Positions 1 to 12,504 of a stretch of 64,000 bases of DNA are shown here, in pieces. Source of the DNA: Aquila chrysaetos chrysaetos (lineage: Eukaryota > Chordata > Aves > Accipitriformes > Accipitridae); the NCBI RefSeq assembly GCF_900496995.4, contig NC_044011.1:14788041-14852040 (forward strand), given 5' to 3'. The translations under genes and the position numbers were made by a program. Numbering within the stretch: the first letter of the stretch is position 1; each line of letters begins with the position of its first letter. Under the pieces are notes generated by a model. The model had not been told where the DNA came from. It made no database searches and saw only the letters and a list, made by a program, of their open reading frames with translations.

Positions 1-3000
1 CTTGAAATTATCTGATCCAAAAAATCTATTTAAAAAAAATTGGCCTGTGCTTTCTTGTTTTTTTTTTCTTTGTGTCTTTATATAAACAATATAAATATTT
101 TTCTGTGTCCTTTTGTGTATCTAGTGCGAAGGCCTCAATTTGTGCACATCAAAGTGGTTTCTGTTAATTTCCGTAGGGTTATGCTGGGTAACACCAGCCA
201 AATAGGAGGCCATAATTAATAGTTCTCTTTAAAGAACTCTTTTCTCATCTTTGTTCTGCATCACCTAACATGCACTTATTTTACGTCTCAATTCTATCTA
301 TTATAAAAATAAATGTAGATGATGCTTTCTTAACCCAAGTAAATTGAGGCTCTGACAGTAAGAAATTGTTTGTTTAGGGATCTTCAGATGCTGGAGAATT
401 GGGATCCACACTGGTACGTGGCTCTTAGCCCACCCGGTAGCTTCAGGTATCTGTTCTTTGAAGCTTTTGGATGATAAAAGTGTACTCTTTGTGGAAGGAC
501 TTGGCAGAGGAAGAAGTTAAACTACAGATCTGCAACAATAATCTTGGGGTGGTGAGCCTAGTCTAAATAGTTTTCAGGAAAGAGTTAAAAAGTGGTGGAA
601 GATATAATTTAGTTTTTCTTCCTCATCCCCTTCTGAACTTACCTTGCATTGAGCAGATATCAGATAATATTGTTATGAGGTGGAATAGCTATTTCCTGCT
701 CTTTATCCTTTTGACAGATCTAAATCTAATGAAAATCTTTATTTTATTTTAATAAGGAAAGGAGGAACCGGAGTAAGGAATTAAAAATTTAACTTCAAAA
801 ACTTTGTAAAAGGGGCATTTACTAGGTCATTTGGGCCAACAGTAATGTCTTGATAACAGAAAAGTTTATCAACATATTACTGCAATAGCAAAGTTTCTAT
901 TAATTTTGTAAAACCATAGTAATTGTAGAGCTGTTTTTGTCCCCCATTAAAGCATTTCCCCTCCACAGTAGTTTTTCCTTGAAACAGTGAAAGGTTTAAT
1001 GCATCCAGTTTTATGAGCTGATTTGGTGGTTGTCACCTATAACAGCTACATCTGTTGCTCAAGAGGAGCAAAATGAAACTACCAGACAGCAGAGAAGGCA
1101 GAAGCAAATTAGATTTTAGAAGACTATATCAATTTTTATCTCATTTGCACTTTGCAATACAGGTGTCGAAATCTGCTTCTTAACAAGTAACATTTAAAAT
1201 CAGACTGTGTTCCTTTAAATTGCTTAAATAGGATCTGTGCTCCTTTTCTGCTTCACAGATCTCCTCTTTCTTAGAAGCAAACTTAAATTGCTTCAGGAAA
1301 CAGGAGGCAGAAATGGAAACATCATGTGACAGCAGGGAAGGGCCCCACTGGCGGAGGACAGCTCATCCCTTCCAGGGTCTCCTTGCAGAAACCCCGTATT
1401 TCTTAGTGTTGGGAAGGCAAGGGGCAACAATGAGATATGTGTTTTCCAGTGGCATAGTAATTGTTGTAAACTGTTTCAGTCCACCTCTGCCAGCCACTGT
1501 ATGTTCACTTCCAGTACATGGTTAGCTCTCAGTAAGATTTTTGTTTAACTCAAATAACTAATCCTGCCTCCCCCCACCCCCCCGTATGAAACTGTTTCTA
1601 CACATGAAGATTTATAGTGCTGGGAATAAAAATCATCATCTGGACTTCATTAAAATTTTCCTGGCAAGTAATTAATGCTGAAAACATGTTTTGATGAAGC
1701 ATCTCCAATAGCAGCAATGGTAAGTGAGTTAAAAGTAGCTAGCATTATAGAAATAGGTCTACATGGTCTCTTAAAGTTTCTGCTAGTTTTTCCAGCCCTC
1801 AGCAAATGGTGGTGCTAGTACCTCATTTTTCATTCACTGTGTTTCCTCATTTCATGGTCATATCAGCCTCTTGGTGACTGCCAATAAGCGGATCTCATCA
1901 TAGCTGAAAATTCAGGAACATGTGCAAAGAAGCCACCCAAATGGGCAAGAAATTTGAATATTCTCTCTCCTGGCTTTAAAATGAGAAGACTGCAGGTATG
2001 AATCTGTCAAAGTAGGTAATTAATTTTTTGTTTGGTTTTTTTTCTAGTTTGATTCATATTGTTGTGACTTAATTGCATGTCTATATTTCTATGTATAGTA
2101 AGCTGATGTATGTTTTTCTGTGCTGCACCTATTGTGCATTTGTGTTCTAGACTTTGAGAGCAGGACTCTGTCTCAGCCTGCTTTTGGGAGAATTGGCTTC
2201 TGGAACAATAATCAGTACGATTATTGTCGGGTGCCCTTTTCCCAACGCAGCAATGACAGCCTATCTACTGTACTCCAAGCAAAATACATTGTGCACAGCT
2301 CCCTGTGAAGTTCCATGTTGCAGAAATGAAGAAATGCCCATTGGCATCAAAATAGTCTTTTACATTGTGCACTGGATTGGGGAAGTACTATGAGCTAACT
2401 TTGCCCTTAGTAATGCATAATAACTATTGTCTAGATTCAAAGTGTGTTTATTGAGTATATCAGAAAATTTCTACCAGCTACACGTTTAGGTTTGGAGAAA
2501 TTTCCAGAAATTACTGATGACTTAGAACATTTAATGTAGTAGCAAGTGTACAACTACTGTGAATTTCACCCATTGAAAATCACAAGCTGGAAAAGCCGTT
2601 ATGAGTTGTTTTGAGAGGCTCATGTTTTATCATCAGCTTGAAATTGTGCTTCTGGCTGTTAGTCAGTGGGCTGCCAAAATTCAAGTGTCTTGAAGTGTGG
2701 GAGCTACTGGATCTGCAGGGCAATAACGGGAAGGAGGTTATTTTACGGCTGATCTCCCTGCATATGTAGTGTGTTTCCCGATGATAAAGTGGTTGTATCA
2801 GCCCCACCTATTATTAAAGTTGCCTGACACTTCCCATTATGGACTTTGTTTTCAGATGCTTATAATGTAGTCAAACTATAACTGTCCGAGTTGAAATCTG
2901 ACTTCTCCTTATGTTGGGGTGCATGACTAACACAAGTCTTTTGGAAAAATTCTAGCTGAAATGCTTGATGTAGAAATGAATCAAAATTAGTCCCCCAACT

Positions 3001-3609
3001 TTTTTTTTTTTACTAAGACCAGAGAAATTGTTTTGCACAGTGAAGATATTATCTTCTTTGTGGAACTCTAAATGTAGCTGTGGGATCTTTGATCTGCAGG
3101 TCATCGTTTCATGATCTCATTAGTGGGAGGAGAGTCAGTGTAGGCTTTGTATTAATGTAGAAAATGTGGACCCTGATGGATTTTTTCACGTATACTGTGT
3201 GGGCTGCCAAAGGTATTTTCAAGTCCTGCTTGGCCCTCATTAAAGGAAAATTTCTTGCCTGAGTGCATCTGTGCTTTCTGAGAGGAGACTTGACACTTGG
3301 AAGAGAAGTGGCCATTGGCTAAAGGACAGCTTTTATCTCTGTGAAATCAGCCCAAATCTGGCAAAGCTGTAAGCTGCTTAAAGAATGCATAATTCAAAAA
3401 TGCTCATGCTTGCTAGATGTTTTCAGCGTTATTCCCTAAAGTTTATCTCTGTGTGCCCAGGCTGGGACAGTGCAGGGCTGAGCAGACCTCTGCTGTAACC
3501 GAAGTTCTGGAGTGCTGCTGGCTACGCTGGCTCTGGACATTACTATGAAGACCACGGGCTCTTTCTCTTCATTGCCTATGTTTTATAAAATGATAATCTA
3601 AAAATTATA

Positions 3610-3905
3610 AAATTGGAAAGAACAACAGAGGAGAGCCTGACCTTGGCCCAGGGACCAAGACAAGAGACTGGGACAAGGGATCTGGTTGTAGAAGACCATG
3701 AAATACAGGGACTGGAGGCTTATGGGGCAGTGGAAACTGGATATTGGGGTTACTTGACTGGGTAAAACCCCCAGGACTTAGCAGGCAGAATCAGCTGGAC
3801 AAAGGGATTAGGGTAAGGAATGAGGAAGGGAGTTAAGGCGTAGATAGCCAGAGGCTGTTTTACAAGGCTTGAACAGAAGAAATGGGACTGGTGGGCCATA
3901 TAGCC
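3610..3905. repeat. Purine-rich block, possibly an old unidentified repeat
   Basis: For about 300 bases the plus strand is dominated by G and A, in runs such as GGGACTGGGACAAGGG and repeated AGGGA/GGGACTGG words. Pyrimidine-rich stretches are nearly absent, unlike the flanks. The recurring GGGACTGG and GGGAxTGGG words hint at an old dispersed repeat or a degenerate tandem array, but I could not name a family. A reading frame starting just after it (3913-4167) has no recognised domain and is not called as a gene. Confidence 0.3.
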
Positions 3906-5024
3906 TAAGCAGGTGTTTCCTGCGGGAGGGACTGAAAAGGTGAAAAAAATGTTCCACTCTAGTGTCTATGAGAAGATGAACTCTGATATCAGACGGCTAA
4001 GCAGTAAAGACCAAAACTGGCTAAGAAAAGCAAAATGGGAAGAGTTATGCGTGAGGAAGCCCCAGCCTGAGAAAGTCTGTAAGAGAAGGGACAGAAGATG
4101 GTTTTGTGGTGGATCTGCAGTTCTGAGTTCATCACATGAATTGAGGGTGTCAGAAAGCAGCACATAATTGAGTTTTGCAAAAGGAAGGATATTAGTTTGT
4201 TTTTCAAACCAAAAAAACCCTGCACACAACATCCACTTTAAATGCATTAGCAATTCTGCAGTGTCAGAAACTCAGAATGAGTAGATTCCAGAGACAAAAT
4301 GTCCTGTGCAGCCTTAATTCTGGGCTTGTTTATTTACATCCTGAAAATATTCTCGTTGCCTAACACATGCACAAAATAGGGGGATTGAATATTCTGTGAA
4401 AGTTCATGTCACAGTTCTTTTAAAGTTATCGTATGACCAACAGCAAAAGATTTTAATAAATATATCACACTGGGTGGTACTTTCGCTAGAGAATTACCAA
4501 ATAGGACACCTATATTTAAAACAGGTGGAGGGGAGAAGGTGACAAAAAGCCTCTTGTTCTGAACTAAATATTATGTTGGATTTTAGAACAGACTATGAAA
4601 GAAACAATTTTTAAAACTGAGCTATTCGGTTGGAACCAAGAGGAAAATGAAGTTGATGTTAAGATGTATGCAGCAAAGTGGCAATGCAAATGTCTAAATG
4701 GAAGCAATAAAGACAACTGGTTCTAGCTTTGATGCTCCTTTACTTTGAATGTCTGACTTTGCAACTCTGATAATGTTCTTTTAATTCTTGTCTTGGAGGA
4801 AGTTAGTAGGTTTTCTCCAGAAGACAGTCCAGCAATGTTATAGTATGTATACAGAGTGGATGACAGTGGATCAGCACCCAAGAGTGAAACTGGCAGTCAC
4901 TAAACTGTCCCTGTAGACACTACCTAAAGGTGTGTAAAAGCTGTGTATAGCTACCATGTGAATTTGAATGGTGTCTGATCAGTACTTTTTAACCACAAGA
5001 TCAGTATTTAATTAAAGCACATTA

Positions 5025-5054
5025 AAATATGGAATATGGAAATATGGAATATGG
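5025..5054 (+). repeat. 15-bp tandem repeat, two copies
   Basis: The unit AAATATGGAATATGG occurs twice head to tail without a mismatch. It is a minor local duplication in AT-rich DNA, directly followed by a T-run. Confidence 0.85.
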
Positions 5055-6179
5055 TGCTTTTTTTTTTTCCTCACAATATTGTCAGGTGTGCATATAGTTT
5101 TATTTTACTTCTTGAATCTGCTTGGAAGAATGAAACATTTTGTGTATCTAATTTTTTACAAGTGTTTACCTAGATCTTTATTCTTATTGTTTGTTACTAG
5201 GTGGTTTACATCTGTTTCCATTAGAAGGTTTTGCCTAATTAATGAGCAGAAAATGAGCTCCCTGGCAGAACAAAATCCTCACATATTATAATATTCTTTA
5301 CCTGATGCTGGCATCTTGCACCCAAAGGGAAGGTTCATGCTTTTAAAGTAAAGCACCTAACTTGGGTGCCTGTTAGGAATGGTCTCTGGTTGTCTGCTCA
5401 GTGGAAAGGGTTTAGTTTGTAGTTTAGGACCCACCGTTTTTCACTAATTATATAGGAACCTAAAATGAGACCTGCATTTCAAGAATAAAGTTACATTTAA
5501 AGTCAAAGTTTACCAGTGTAATATCTTTCGGTAGTCATGTGTTAGTATCTGGTGAGACAGTCTTGTTCACACTTATCACTGCAGAGCTGTCATGAGAAGG
5601 CCTTAATGATGAGCCTTGTTTTCATTAGATGCAGCAGCCAGTGCTCATATACTTTTGCTTGCGAAATCAGAGCAAATTCTGCCACAAATGGAAGGTGTGT
5701 GATTTTATAATTTATGAAGAAGTGCAATGGTTATAATTTGGAGAATATGCTGAAGCTTGAGTTGCCATTAGATCATGGTAATTGTAATGGTAAGCAGAGA
5801 GAAACAACAACCCCAAAATATGTTTTAATTGGAACAAAGTTGCGATTATGCCTATTCCCAAGAGCAAATTCTCTTTGCACTGTGCTGAGACCCCCTTGAT
5901 GCACTTAGCAATTTGGAAATTTTGAATTCAGAATAAGGGCTTTAATTATGTTATTTCCGCAGTTTGTATGCCTTAAACAGACAGAATCAGCAAAAAGTGA
6001 ATAGGCAAGTTTTAATTTTTTTCAAACCAAGTAACGTACAAATAAAGCCATATGACTACAAACAATAGCTCTTGTGTCCTGTTCCTGCTATTTGCAGGTC
6101 CATATATTAGTCCTTTGGCTAGCTACCAGAACTCATAAAATGCTTTTAGGCAGCTGTGTCCCATTAAAGCCACATGTTA

Positions 6180-6665
6180 CATCAATAAGAAACCATAGAT
6201 GTGCGGAGCTGACAGGGATTTTAGAAGATCAGTTACTTATCTCCATAGACTGGGAAAGGATCAAGCATGCCACCCTGGAAGATATTATAAGCCCTCAGGG
6301 GAGGAGATTCCAGATCTCTTTAGATAGAGGAGGGAAATGCCAGAATAGTCTATCAGACAGCTCTTCGTAATATCCAGTCCAAGTTACTTTGCAAATTTTC
6401 TTTCTCATGGTGGACATTGTAAGCTATTGATTACTGTCCTTTTATAGCGCTCTATTACTTAATGTAACATCGTTGTTGTATCTGTTCCCAGCCTCCGCTT
6501 CTTCAGAGAAAAGAAACCCAATTAGTACAGTCTTTTTTATCTTTTCATCACTTCTTCTGTTGAAATCCTCTAGTACTGTTAGAGTCCTCTGGATTCTGAT
6601 TTGTCTACATTTTTCTTGAAATTGGATGAAACTAGTTCTGCATCGGAGAATCCATCAGTGACAAA
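6180..6665 (-). mobile_element. Ancient CR1 LINE, 3' end
   Basis: Read on the minus strand, this segment ends with the conserved CR1 3' terminus. On the plus strand it begins with an AACCATAGATG...GAGCTGACAGGGATTTTAGAAGATCA block, which corresponds to the usual 'hypothesised sequence: labelled CATAGAA...GGAAGGGACCT' start of a reversed CR1 end. Further in, AAGAAACCCAATT and TTGTCTACATTTTTCTTGAA match the 'aacccaatt' and 'ccacatctttcttgaa' blocks of old sauropsid CR1 copies. Divergence is high with many small indels, and no reading frame survives. It is a dead 5'-truncated insertion, much older than the copies at 12.5 and 23.6 kb. Boundaries are good to a few tens of bases. Confidence 0.65.
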
Positions 6666-7172
6666 TATAGCAAATTATTGGCTTCTATGGATACATGGGA
6701 TGCTTTGATTGCCTAGCCCAATAATCTCTGTCTTGTGTTTGTGCATTTGATTATATTCTATAACTTAGTACTTCATAATTTAGTTTTCCTTAATGTAAAA
6801 TGAATATAGAACATAGAAATGAATATCTGCCCCTTGGCTGTGGTTTAAATAAAAGGAACTGTAGAACAAACAGGTCTGACTATTAAAAGAATCATCTTTT
6901 GTTAACAACATTTTCTTAGAAAATAGAATTATGCATCTGCAGGGAGGAACTTTGTTAACAGTGCCTCTTAAGAGGCACAAATTTCTCAGTTTTGTTCATG
7001 CTCTGAGATAAAAATGGGAAATAATTAAGTAGGTTAAGACTTATCACCCTGAAAATAGGTGAATTAGGGGGTATTTGACAGAAATCTGCAAAGTTGTGAG
7101 TGACATTGACTGTTTATCATTTCTTTCAGTACACCAAAGCTAACAGAAACCAGGTTCAAAACAAACAGAAGA

Positions 7173-7184
7173 TTTTTTTTTTTT

Positions 7185-7229
<45 letters not shown>
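7173..7229. repeat. Long poly-T tract
   Basis: 57 bases are T except for a short CTTC interruption at 7191-7194. On the minus strand this reads as a poly-A tail-like tract. No recognisable retroposed gene precedes it on that strand, so it is called only as a simple repeat. Confidence 0.95.
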
Positions 7230-7232
<3 letters not shown>

Positions 7233-7359
7233 GCAGCAGTTGATAGACTTTGGAAGTTCGTGTCAAAGCATGTTGTGGATAATTCATATGTGTGATAGTT
7301 TACATATATTCAAGGGCAAGTGGATAAGTATGTGGAAAAGATTATGTACATGGTTAATA

Positions 7360-7400
7360 AGTGGATAAACCAAGGTCAGTAAATGGATAAACCAGATCCA
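7360..7400 (+). repeat. About 20-bp imperfect tandem duplication
   Basis: The phrase TGGATAAACCA occurs twice about 20 bases apart, and a related GTGGATAAGTATG lies about 50 bases upstream. This is a small, imperfect, local tandem duplication. Confidence 0.6.
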
Positions 7401-9004
7401 TTTCAGGAAATACCCCAAGATGAGAATAGTTGCAGGGTAATAATGTGCTCAGAAGTAGCACATGTACTTGTTCCCTGAGCATCTGCTCCTGATCAATGCT
7501 GGAGATGAGACACTAGAAGAAACGGACCCTCTGTCTGAACCAATGGACCAGTTCCAATGCTGTCATACTACCAGAAACCAAAGCAGTTTCCTAACAACAT
7601 TGCCTTTTCACCAAAGTTTGGAGGTAAATTTTTTTCTTTTTCACTTGAGAGAAATACTATCTCCCTTCCAGTGGGACCTCCATACATTATCTTGTCAGGC
7701 TTTTTTAGCCTTCTTCAGAGATATTGCAGGGTGAAAGTGTTTGGGCAAACTATAAGTGGCACAGAATGAAATCAAGTATATTAAATACCATTATGATTTA
7801 GTGGAACAGGAAAGAAAATGGTCCCTCCTTCAGAAATAGGGTTAGTATTGCAGTTTAAGTGCTAACAAGAAGTATACACTAAAAATTAAGAGAAACTAAA
7901 AAGGACAAACCCCCAAACATATCAGTTTATTCTGTGCAAGCTTTATTCAAACAAAGAACACCATTTCAGAGTTAGGTGTAGCTGTGATATACATATCACA
8001 CATGTAGGTCCTAATCTGTTCTCCCAAATTTTCCCTGCAAAATACAGATACAATGACAAGGGAAGGGAAGGGAAAGAAGTTTCTGCTTGAATCAGAAAAC
8101 TTAGAAAGATTCAAAACTGAAAAGAAAAATTAAATTAATGTTTCCCCCTTCACTAGTTAAGATCCTTTATAATCCGACAAGTGGCTGTATCTTTGTGTAC
8201 AAATCACTTGTTGAAAAGTGAAACAATATTAAGATAAACTCTCTAAATGAAGGCCGGGAATTGAAACTATCTTCTTAAAAAACTCACCAAAAAACCCCCT
8301 TTACCTAGCAAATCATGTCTGGATGGCACACCAATGGAAGACATCAAATTTGCAGTGAGCTCAATGGCATGCACCATTACAAAAAAGAGACATCTGTGTT
8401 TCAGACCTTGGAAAACAGATGGCACTTTAAAGCATTTGTCTGTGCTTGTTAAGATTGTTCATGGGTATGGAGGAGTTGCATACAAAGTTTCTTTAAAAAA
8501 ATCCAAAGAAACTAATTTTTTTTGTCAGTGAAAGCTCAGGTAGGGCAGTAAATCATTCAAAGGCACAGCCTTTTTTTCTGTCTGGCATGAAAGACTAACG
8601 GATTGGGCCTGCCATGCAGCACAAGGTAGAATATTCAGACAGAATTTGTGGAAAAGAGTATATTTTTAAATTCAGGACAGAAGGCAGAGCTCAGGATGGC
8701 TATTTCTTGGCAATCAGATAAGAGGAAGATTGTTCATGGTTATAGGGAGGTTGTGGGAGTTTTCAAATTTAGAACTTGAGGTCCTAGAAATAGCAAAGCT
8801 GCTCTACAGAGCTTCAGTGCAAGTTATATTTTAATCCTGCCTACAACAGCATTCAAACTATTTAAATTAATAATAAAAGTTGTTCCTAGGCCACTGTTTG
8901 GTTAAGGAGTAATGTAGTACTGTTTTGAACAAAACAAAAAGGTAAGAGATGAAAAACTATTTCAGATGGTTTTAAGTATCTTTAGGCATAGTTTCCATAG
9001 GTTT

Positions 9005-9040
9005 GATTGTTTTTAAGTGTTGGATTGTTTTAAGTGTTGG
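9005..9040 (+). repeat. 18-bp tandem repeat, two copies
   Basis: GATTGTTTTTAAGTGTTG is followed directly by GATTGTTTTAAGTGTTGG, two nearly identical 18-base units. Confidence 0.8.
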
Positions 9041-9310
9041 AAATCCCAGGACATTAGCTGAGGACTGCTTTGGAAGACTTCTTCAGAGTCAGGAATATTT
9101 CATTAATTCATAAAGATTATTCCTACATTTTCCTTTTAATTTCACGCCACACTTTATATTCATGCTTCTTTTCATGATGTTAAATATGTTTTCTTCCTTG
9201 GTACCATTTAAATTTCTGAAGACCACTGAAGTGGTCTTAAACATCACTTAGCCAAAATAGATTATGTGACCTTTTTATATCTTTCCTTGCAGGTCACCCA
9301 TGCCAGCACC

Positions 9311-9330
9311 TTTTTTTTTTTTTTTTTTTT
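9311..9330. repeat. Poly-T tract
   Basis: An uninterrupted run of 20 T residues. Similar but shorter runs lie at about 10644-10661 and 11838-11851. Confidence 0.95.
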
Positions 9331-9847
9331 CTTCCACTGGGGACTTTTCCTTGTCAACATCTTTATGGCAAAATGGGTTCCCCCAAATTCATGTAATGTC
9401 TTGATGTCCCAAAGCTCGTAAGAGAATACTGTCCCACTGCAGATGTCTGCAATATAATGCAGCATTTCTTCAGTTTGTTGCTACGTGTTTCAAAAGATCG
9501 AATCCTTCCCCCTACAAGCTCACAGTTCATCAGACGAGCAATGTTTGAGCTGAACAGAAGGCAGCTCAGACCATGCAGTGAAAGCATCTCTTTACTATCT
9601 GCCTCTTGATTTAGCAATTCTTGGGTTAGCTAATTTCTTATAGGTGCCACAGTAGCATGGACTTTCAGTGGACATTATTCAGCTGGTCCAAAAGGTGTAC
9701 TCTCACCAAGGTATTCCAATTATGCCTCAGTGGCCAGTTCTTCCCTCCTCCCATCCCTCTGTGTGCCAGGGCACCCCACGCCGGGTGCAGCCAGTGCTGT
9801 CAGGCACACGCTGTCCCCTCCAGAGGTAGTACAGGATGCTGTCCTGG

Positions 9848-9877
9848 TTTTTTTTTCTTTTTTCTTTTCCTCCTCTG
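9848..9877. repeat. Pyrimidine (T-rich) tract
   Basis: T-runs are separated by single C residues. The tract sits inside a locally G+C-richer patch. Confidence 0.8.
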
Positions 9878-12108
9878 TTGTTTTCACTGCGAACGTTGAC
9901 GGAGTTTGTGGCGAGCAGGTGGTAACCATGGACAAGCTGGGCTGAATCATCTTTAAACCAAAGGCAAACGGAAGGTGACTGGAGAATTCAAGATATTTTT
10001 GCCAGCAAGAGGTTAGTATGTCAAGAGGTTAGGGCACGGCTCGTGGGTCCAATGATGAACACCACTATGCAGTGGGAAAACTGCAGTGTGCAATTGAGCT
10101 ATGTCCATTCACACAGGGTTTAAAGAAAAATGGTTTTTTTATAAGGTTGGAAGGGCATTAATGCCATAATTAAGCAAGTATGCTGTCTTCTCCGTCTTGT
10201 GGATAAGTAAGACATGTCTTAAAAGTTACCCTATTACAGATTGCATTCTCTGTTCTTTGCAAACGTTAAATGGTCATAACAATGTAACTATAGACAACTT
10301 CACTGAATTTGGCAATGTTGCTATCCAGGTCAGCTGGAATTAATTTTTAAGTTATGATTTTTATAATACATCAAATGCCTTTCTCACTGTCACATAGTAA
10401 TTCACTCCTTTCACTAATTTCATAATTGTTTTTTTGGAAAGAGTCATGGATTTCTGAAGAGCTTTTTCTTTTATAATTTAATACTGTTTGATTCACACAG
10501 CCTATTGCTAGCCAGTAAATATTTTTTTAGTATTTGTTCCATTTGTTGTTTAGCAATAAAGATAAATTTACAGAAAGATTGCCAGAAACACTCTCTTGCT
10601 TTTTTCCTTTTTTTGGAAAGGAGTACTTTACGTCTTTTTATTCTTTTTTTTTTTTTTTTTTCCAGTATCTCCCAAGAAATTAATAACTTTTTGAAAAGAT
10701 TGGCAGCTCTTCTCTACAAGATAATTCTCAGAATTTGCTATGGGGTTCATTGTCTGCACTCATGTACAGATGTTATAAAATTTCCACTTACCTCCTACTT
10801 TCCAGCAGGCCTTTCTTTCTAATTGTACAACCAGAGAACCAAAGAGTCTGTGGTCTTGGGGAAAAAATGGTCCTGTGCTCTTGGGGAAGCTGAGATCCAG
10901 TGTGAGTTTTAGGATCGATGCAGCCAATTACTGCAGTGTCAGCTGCTTTGCTGGGTGCTGGGTAGAGGGTCGTTATCCCCGAGGTTGTAGCTAAAAGACC
11001 AGAAGCATATGTAGTGTATTCAGGGTGTTCAGATGGGGTGAGTTGAAGAGCAAGCTTGGCTACAATAGTGGACTCTTTAATACCAGGTGCTTAAGTATGG
11101 CTGGTGACAGAAGTTATGCAGAGTGGCTTGAACCTTTTTGGAGTCATTATTTTACAGGGTAAAGCCCCTCCAACCACAATTGACCTACATTCCTAGATAC
11201 TTTGCATTGGCTTTCAATAAGGCTAAAGTACTAACATCTGTGAAGTGATCCAAATCTGTGTATAATGACCAATCTTTAAATCCCCTGCAAATGTTCTCCG
11301 AGACTTTACTTCCCCATCTCTGATGAATAGGTGTGATCAGGTCACTGTGATGTGCACGGATCACTGTGGAAATTCTCTGAGAAGTGGCAAGAAATGCCAA
11401 GTGTCTCTTGGAACTGCTCTGCTGCTACATTAGCAAGCCAAAGATTGCTTTGGCTGGCTCAAACAGTGCCCTAGGGTACAATCTATCAAGTGTTTATCTC
11501 TAATAGTTGTTGTTTAATGTTATCCTCAGTGACTAATGGATTTGAAAATTCTTTGTTGTTACCAGTTATGCAAGCATATCATTCTGCTTTTTCTTTTAAG
11601 CTGTTCTTTTCTTCCTAATTATCAATTTTATCATCTGCAATTACATTTGGAAAGCAAACAAAAAGAATGTCCTTAAATCTGGCAGTAACCCATAGGTTTT
11701 CCCCTGAAGTCTTCAACTTTTTTTAGCACTTCTCTGCACTTTCCTCTCCACACAATTAATTCTTTCCTCTTTGTCACTATCTTCTAGTGCTCCTGAGAGG
11801 AGCGGAAGGAAGGGGAGGAGCACAAAACCAGCACTGATTTTTTTTTTTTTTCCCATTTCAGCTCTTTCTCCTTTCCGCTTAATCTAAAATCCCGGCACAT
11901 TTCTCACAGATGTTTGACCATTAGTTTAAAGTAAACAGAATTCTTTTCATCCCTTTCATTCTTCTTCCTTTTCCTCTTCCTGGTCCCTGTGTCACCCTTC
12001 TTTTTTTGATCACAGTGGAGAAAACTCTCATCTTTCATTTTTCTCAGGCCTGGGTGTCAACTTTGGTTTGGACATCCCTGCTGATGTGCAGTCTACCTCT
12101 GAATCACT

Positions 12109-12166
12109 AATTAAAATTAAATCCTTTAACTAAAATTAAATTAAAATTAATTAAAAATAATTAAGT
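12109..12166. repeat. AT-rich low-complexity (TTAAAA-type) repeat
   Basis: The words ATTAAAATTAAAT and AATTAAAA recur over about 55 bases with almost no G or C. It lies about 340 bases beyond the 3' end of the young CR1 and appears to be independent of it. Confidence 0.7.
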
Positions 12167-12504
12167 ATACTTAAATTAATCTCTAATCTTATCTAGGCTC
12201 TTATACTAGACAGTACTGCACACTTACTAGATTTTCAAGCAGATGATGGTTTGTGCTTTCTCCCCACTGAGGGCATCCCTCCCATGCAGGAGTTCCTTGT
12301 TCCCAGTGAAATCCAGAAAAGCGCTCTGCTGCAGTGCTTTGGGATCTGCCTTGAAAAGCCCTCTCCTCTGGGACATTAATCCAAATGTGACAGCAAGCAA
12401 GTGCTGACTCGCTGTCTGCATTGTCCAGGAATGAGAAGACAAAGCTTCTGGTGGGCATCATGGGTGCAAGGGGTCTGGGCTGTCTGTGTTGCCAAGGGGC
12501 CAGG

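Larger units (their letters stand above)
1..6175. other. Gene-free AT-rich DNA
   Basis: No reading frame here looks like a gene. The longest open stretches are under 100 codons, lack recognisable domains and are not tied to convincing splice sites. The sequence is AT-rich with scattered T-runs, for example near 3000-3012 and 5057-5068, and a short C-rich run near 1567-1582. Two local structures, a purine-rich block and a short tandem repeat, are listed separately. The rest appears unique. Confidence 0.6.
6666..12100. other. Gene-free AT-rich DNA with T-runs
   Basis: No coding sequence or recognisable transposon was found. The stretch contains several long T-runs, listed separately, and two small tandem duplications. 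A patch around 9740-9945 is richer in G+C than its surroundings and contains a short ATG-initiated frame near 9929 in a good start context (ACCATGG), but that frame stops after five codons. Confidence 0.55.

Noticed and set aside
6074..6370. 98-codon open frame on the plus strand
   Set aside because: Its second half is the antisense of an ancient CR1 3' end.
7173..7229. Poly-A tail of a processed pseudogene (minus strand)
   Set aside because: No recognisable retroposed coding sequence precedes the tract on that strand, and birds lack active L1-type machinery that commonly makes such copies.
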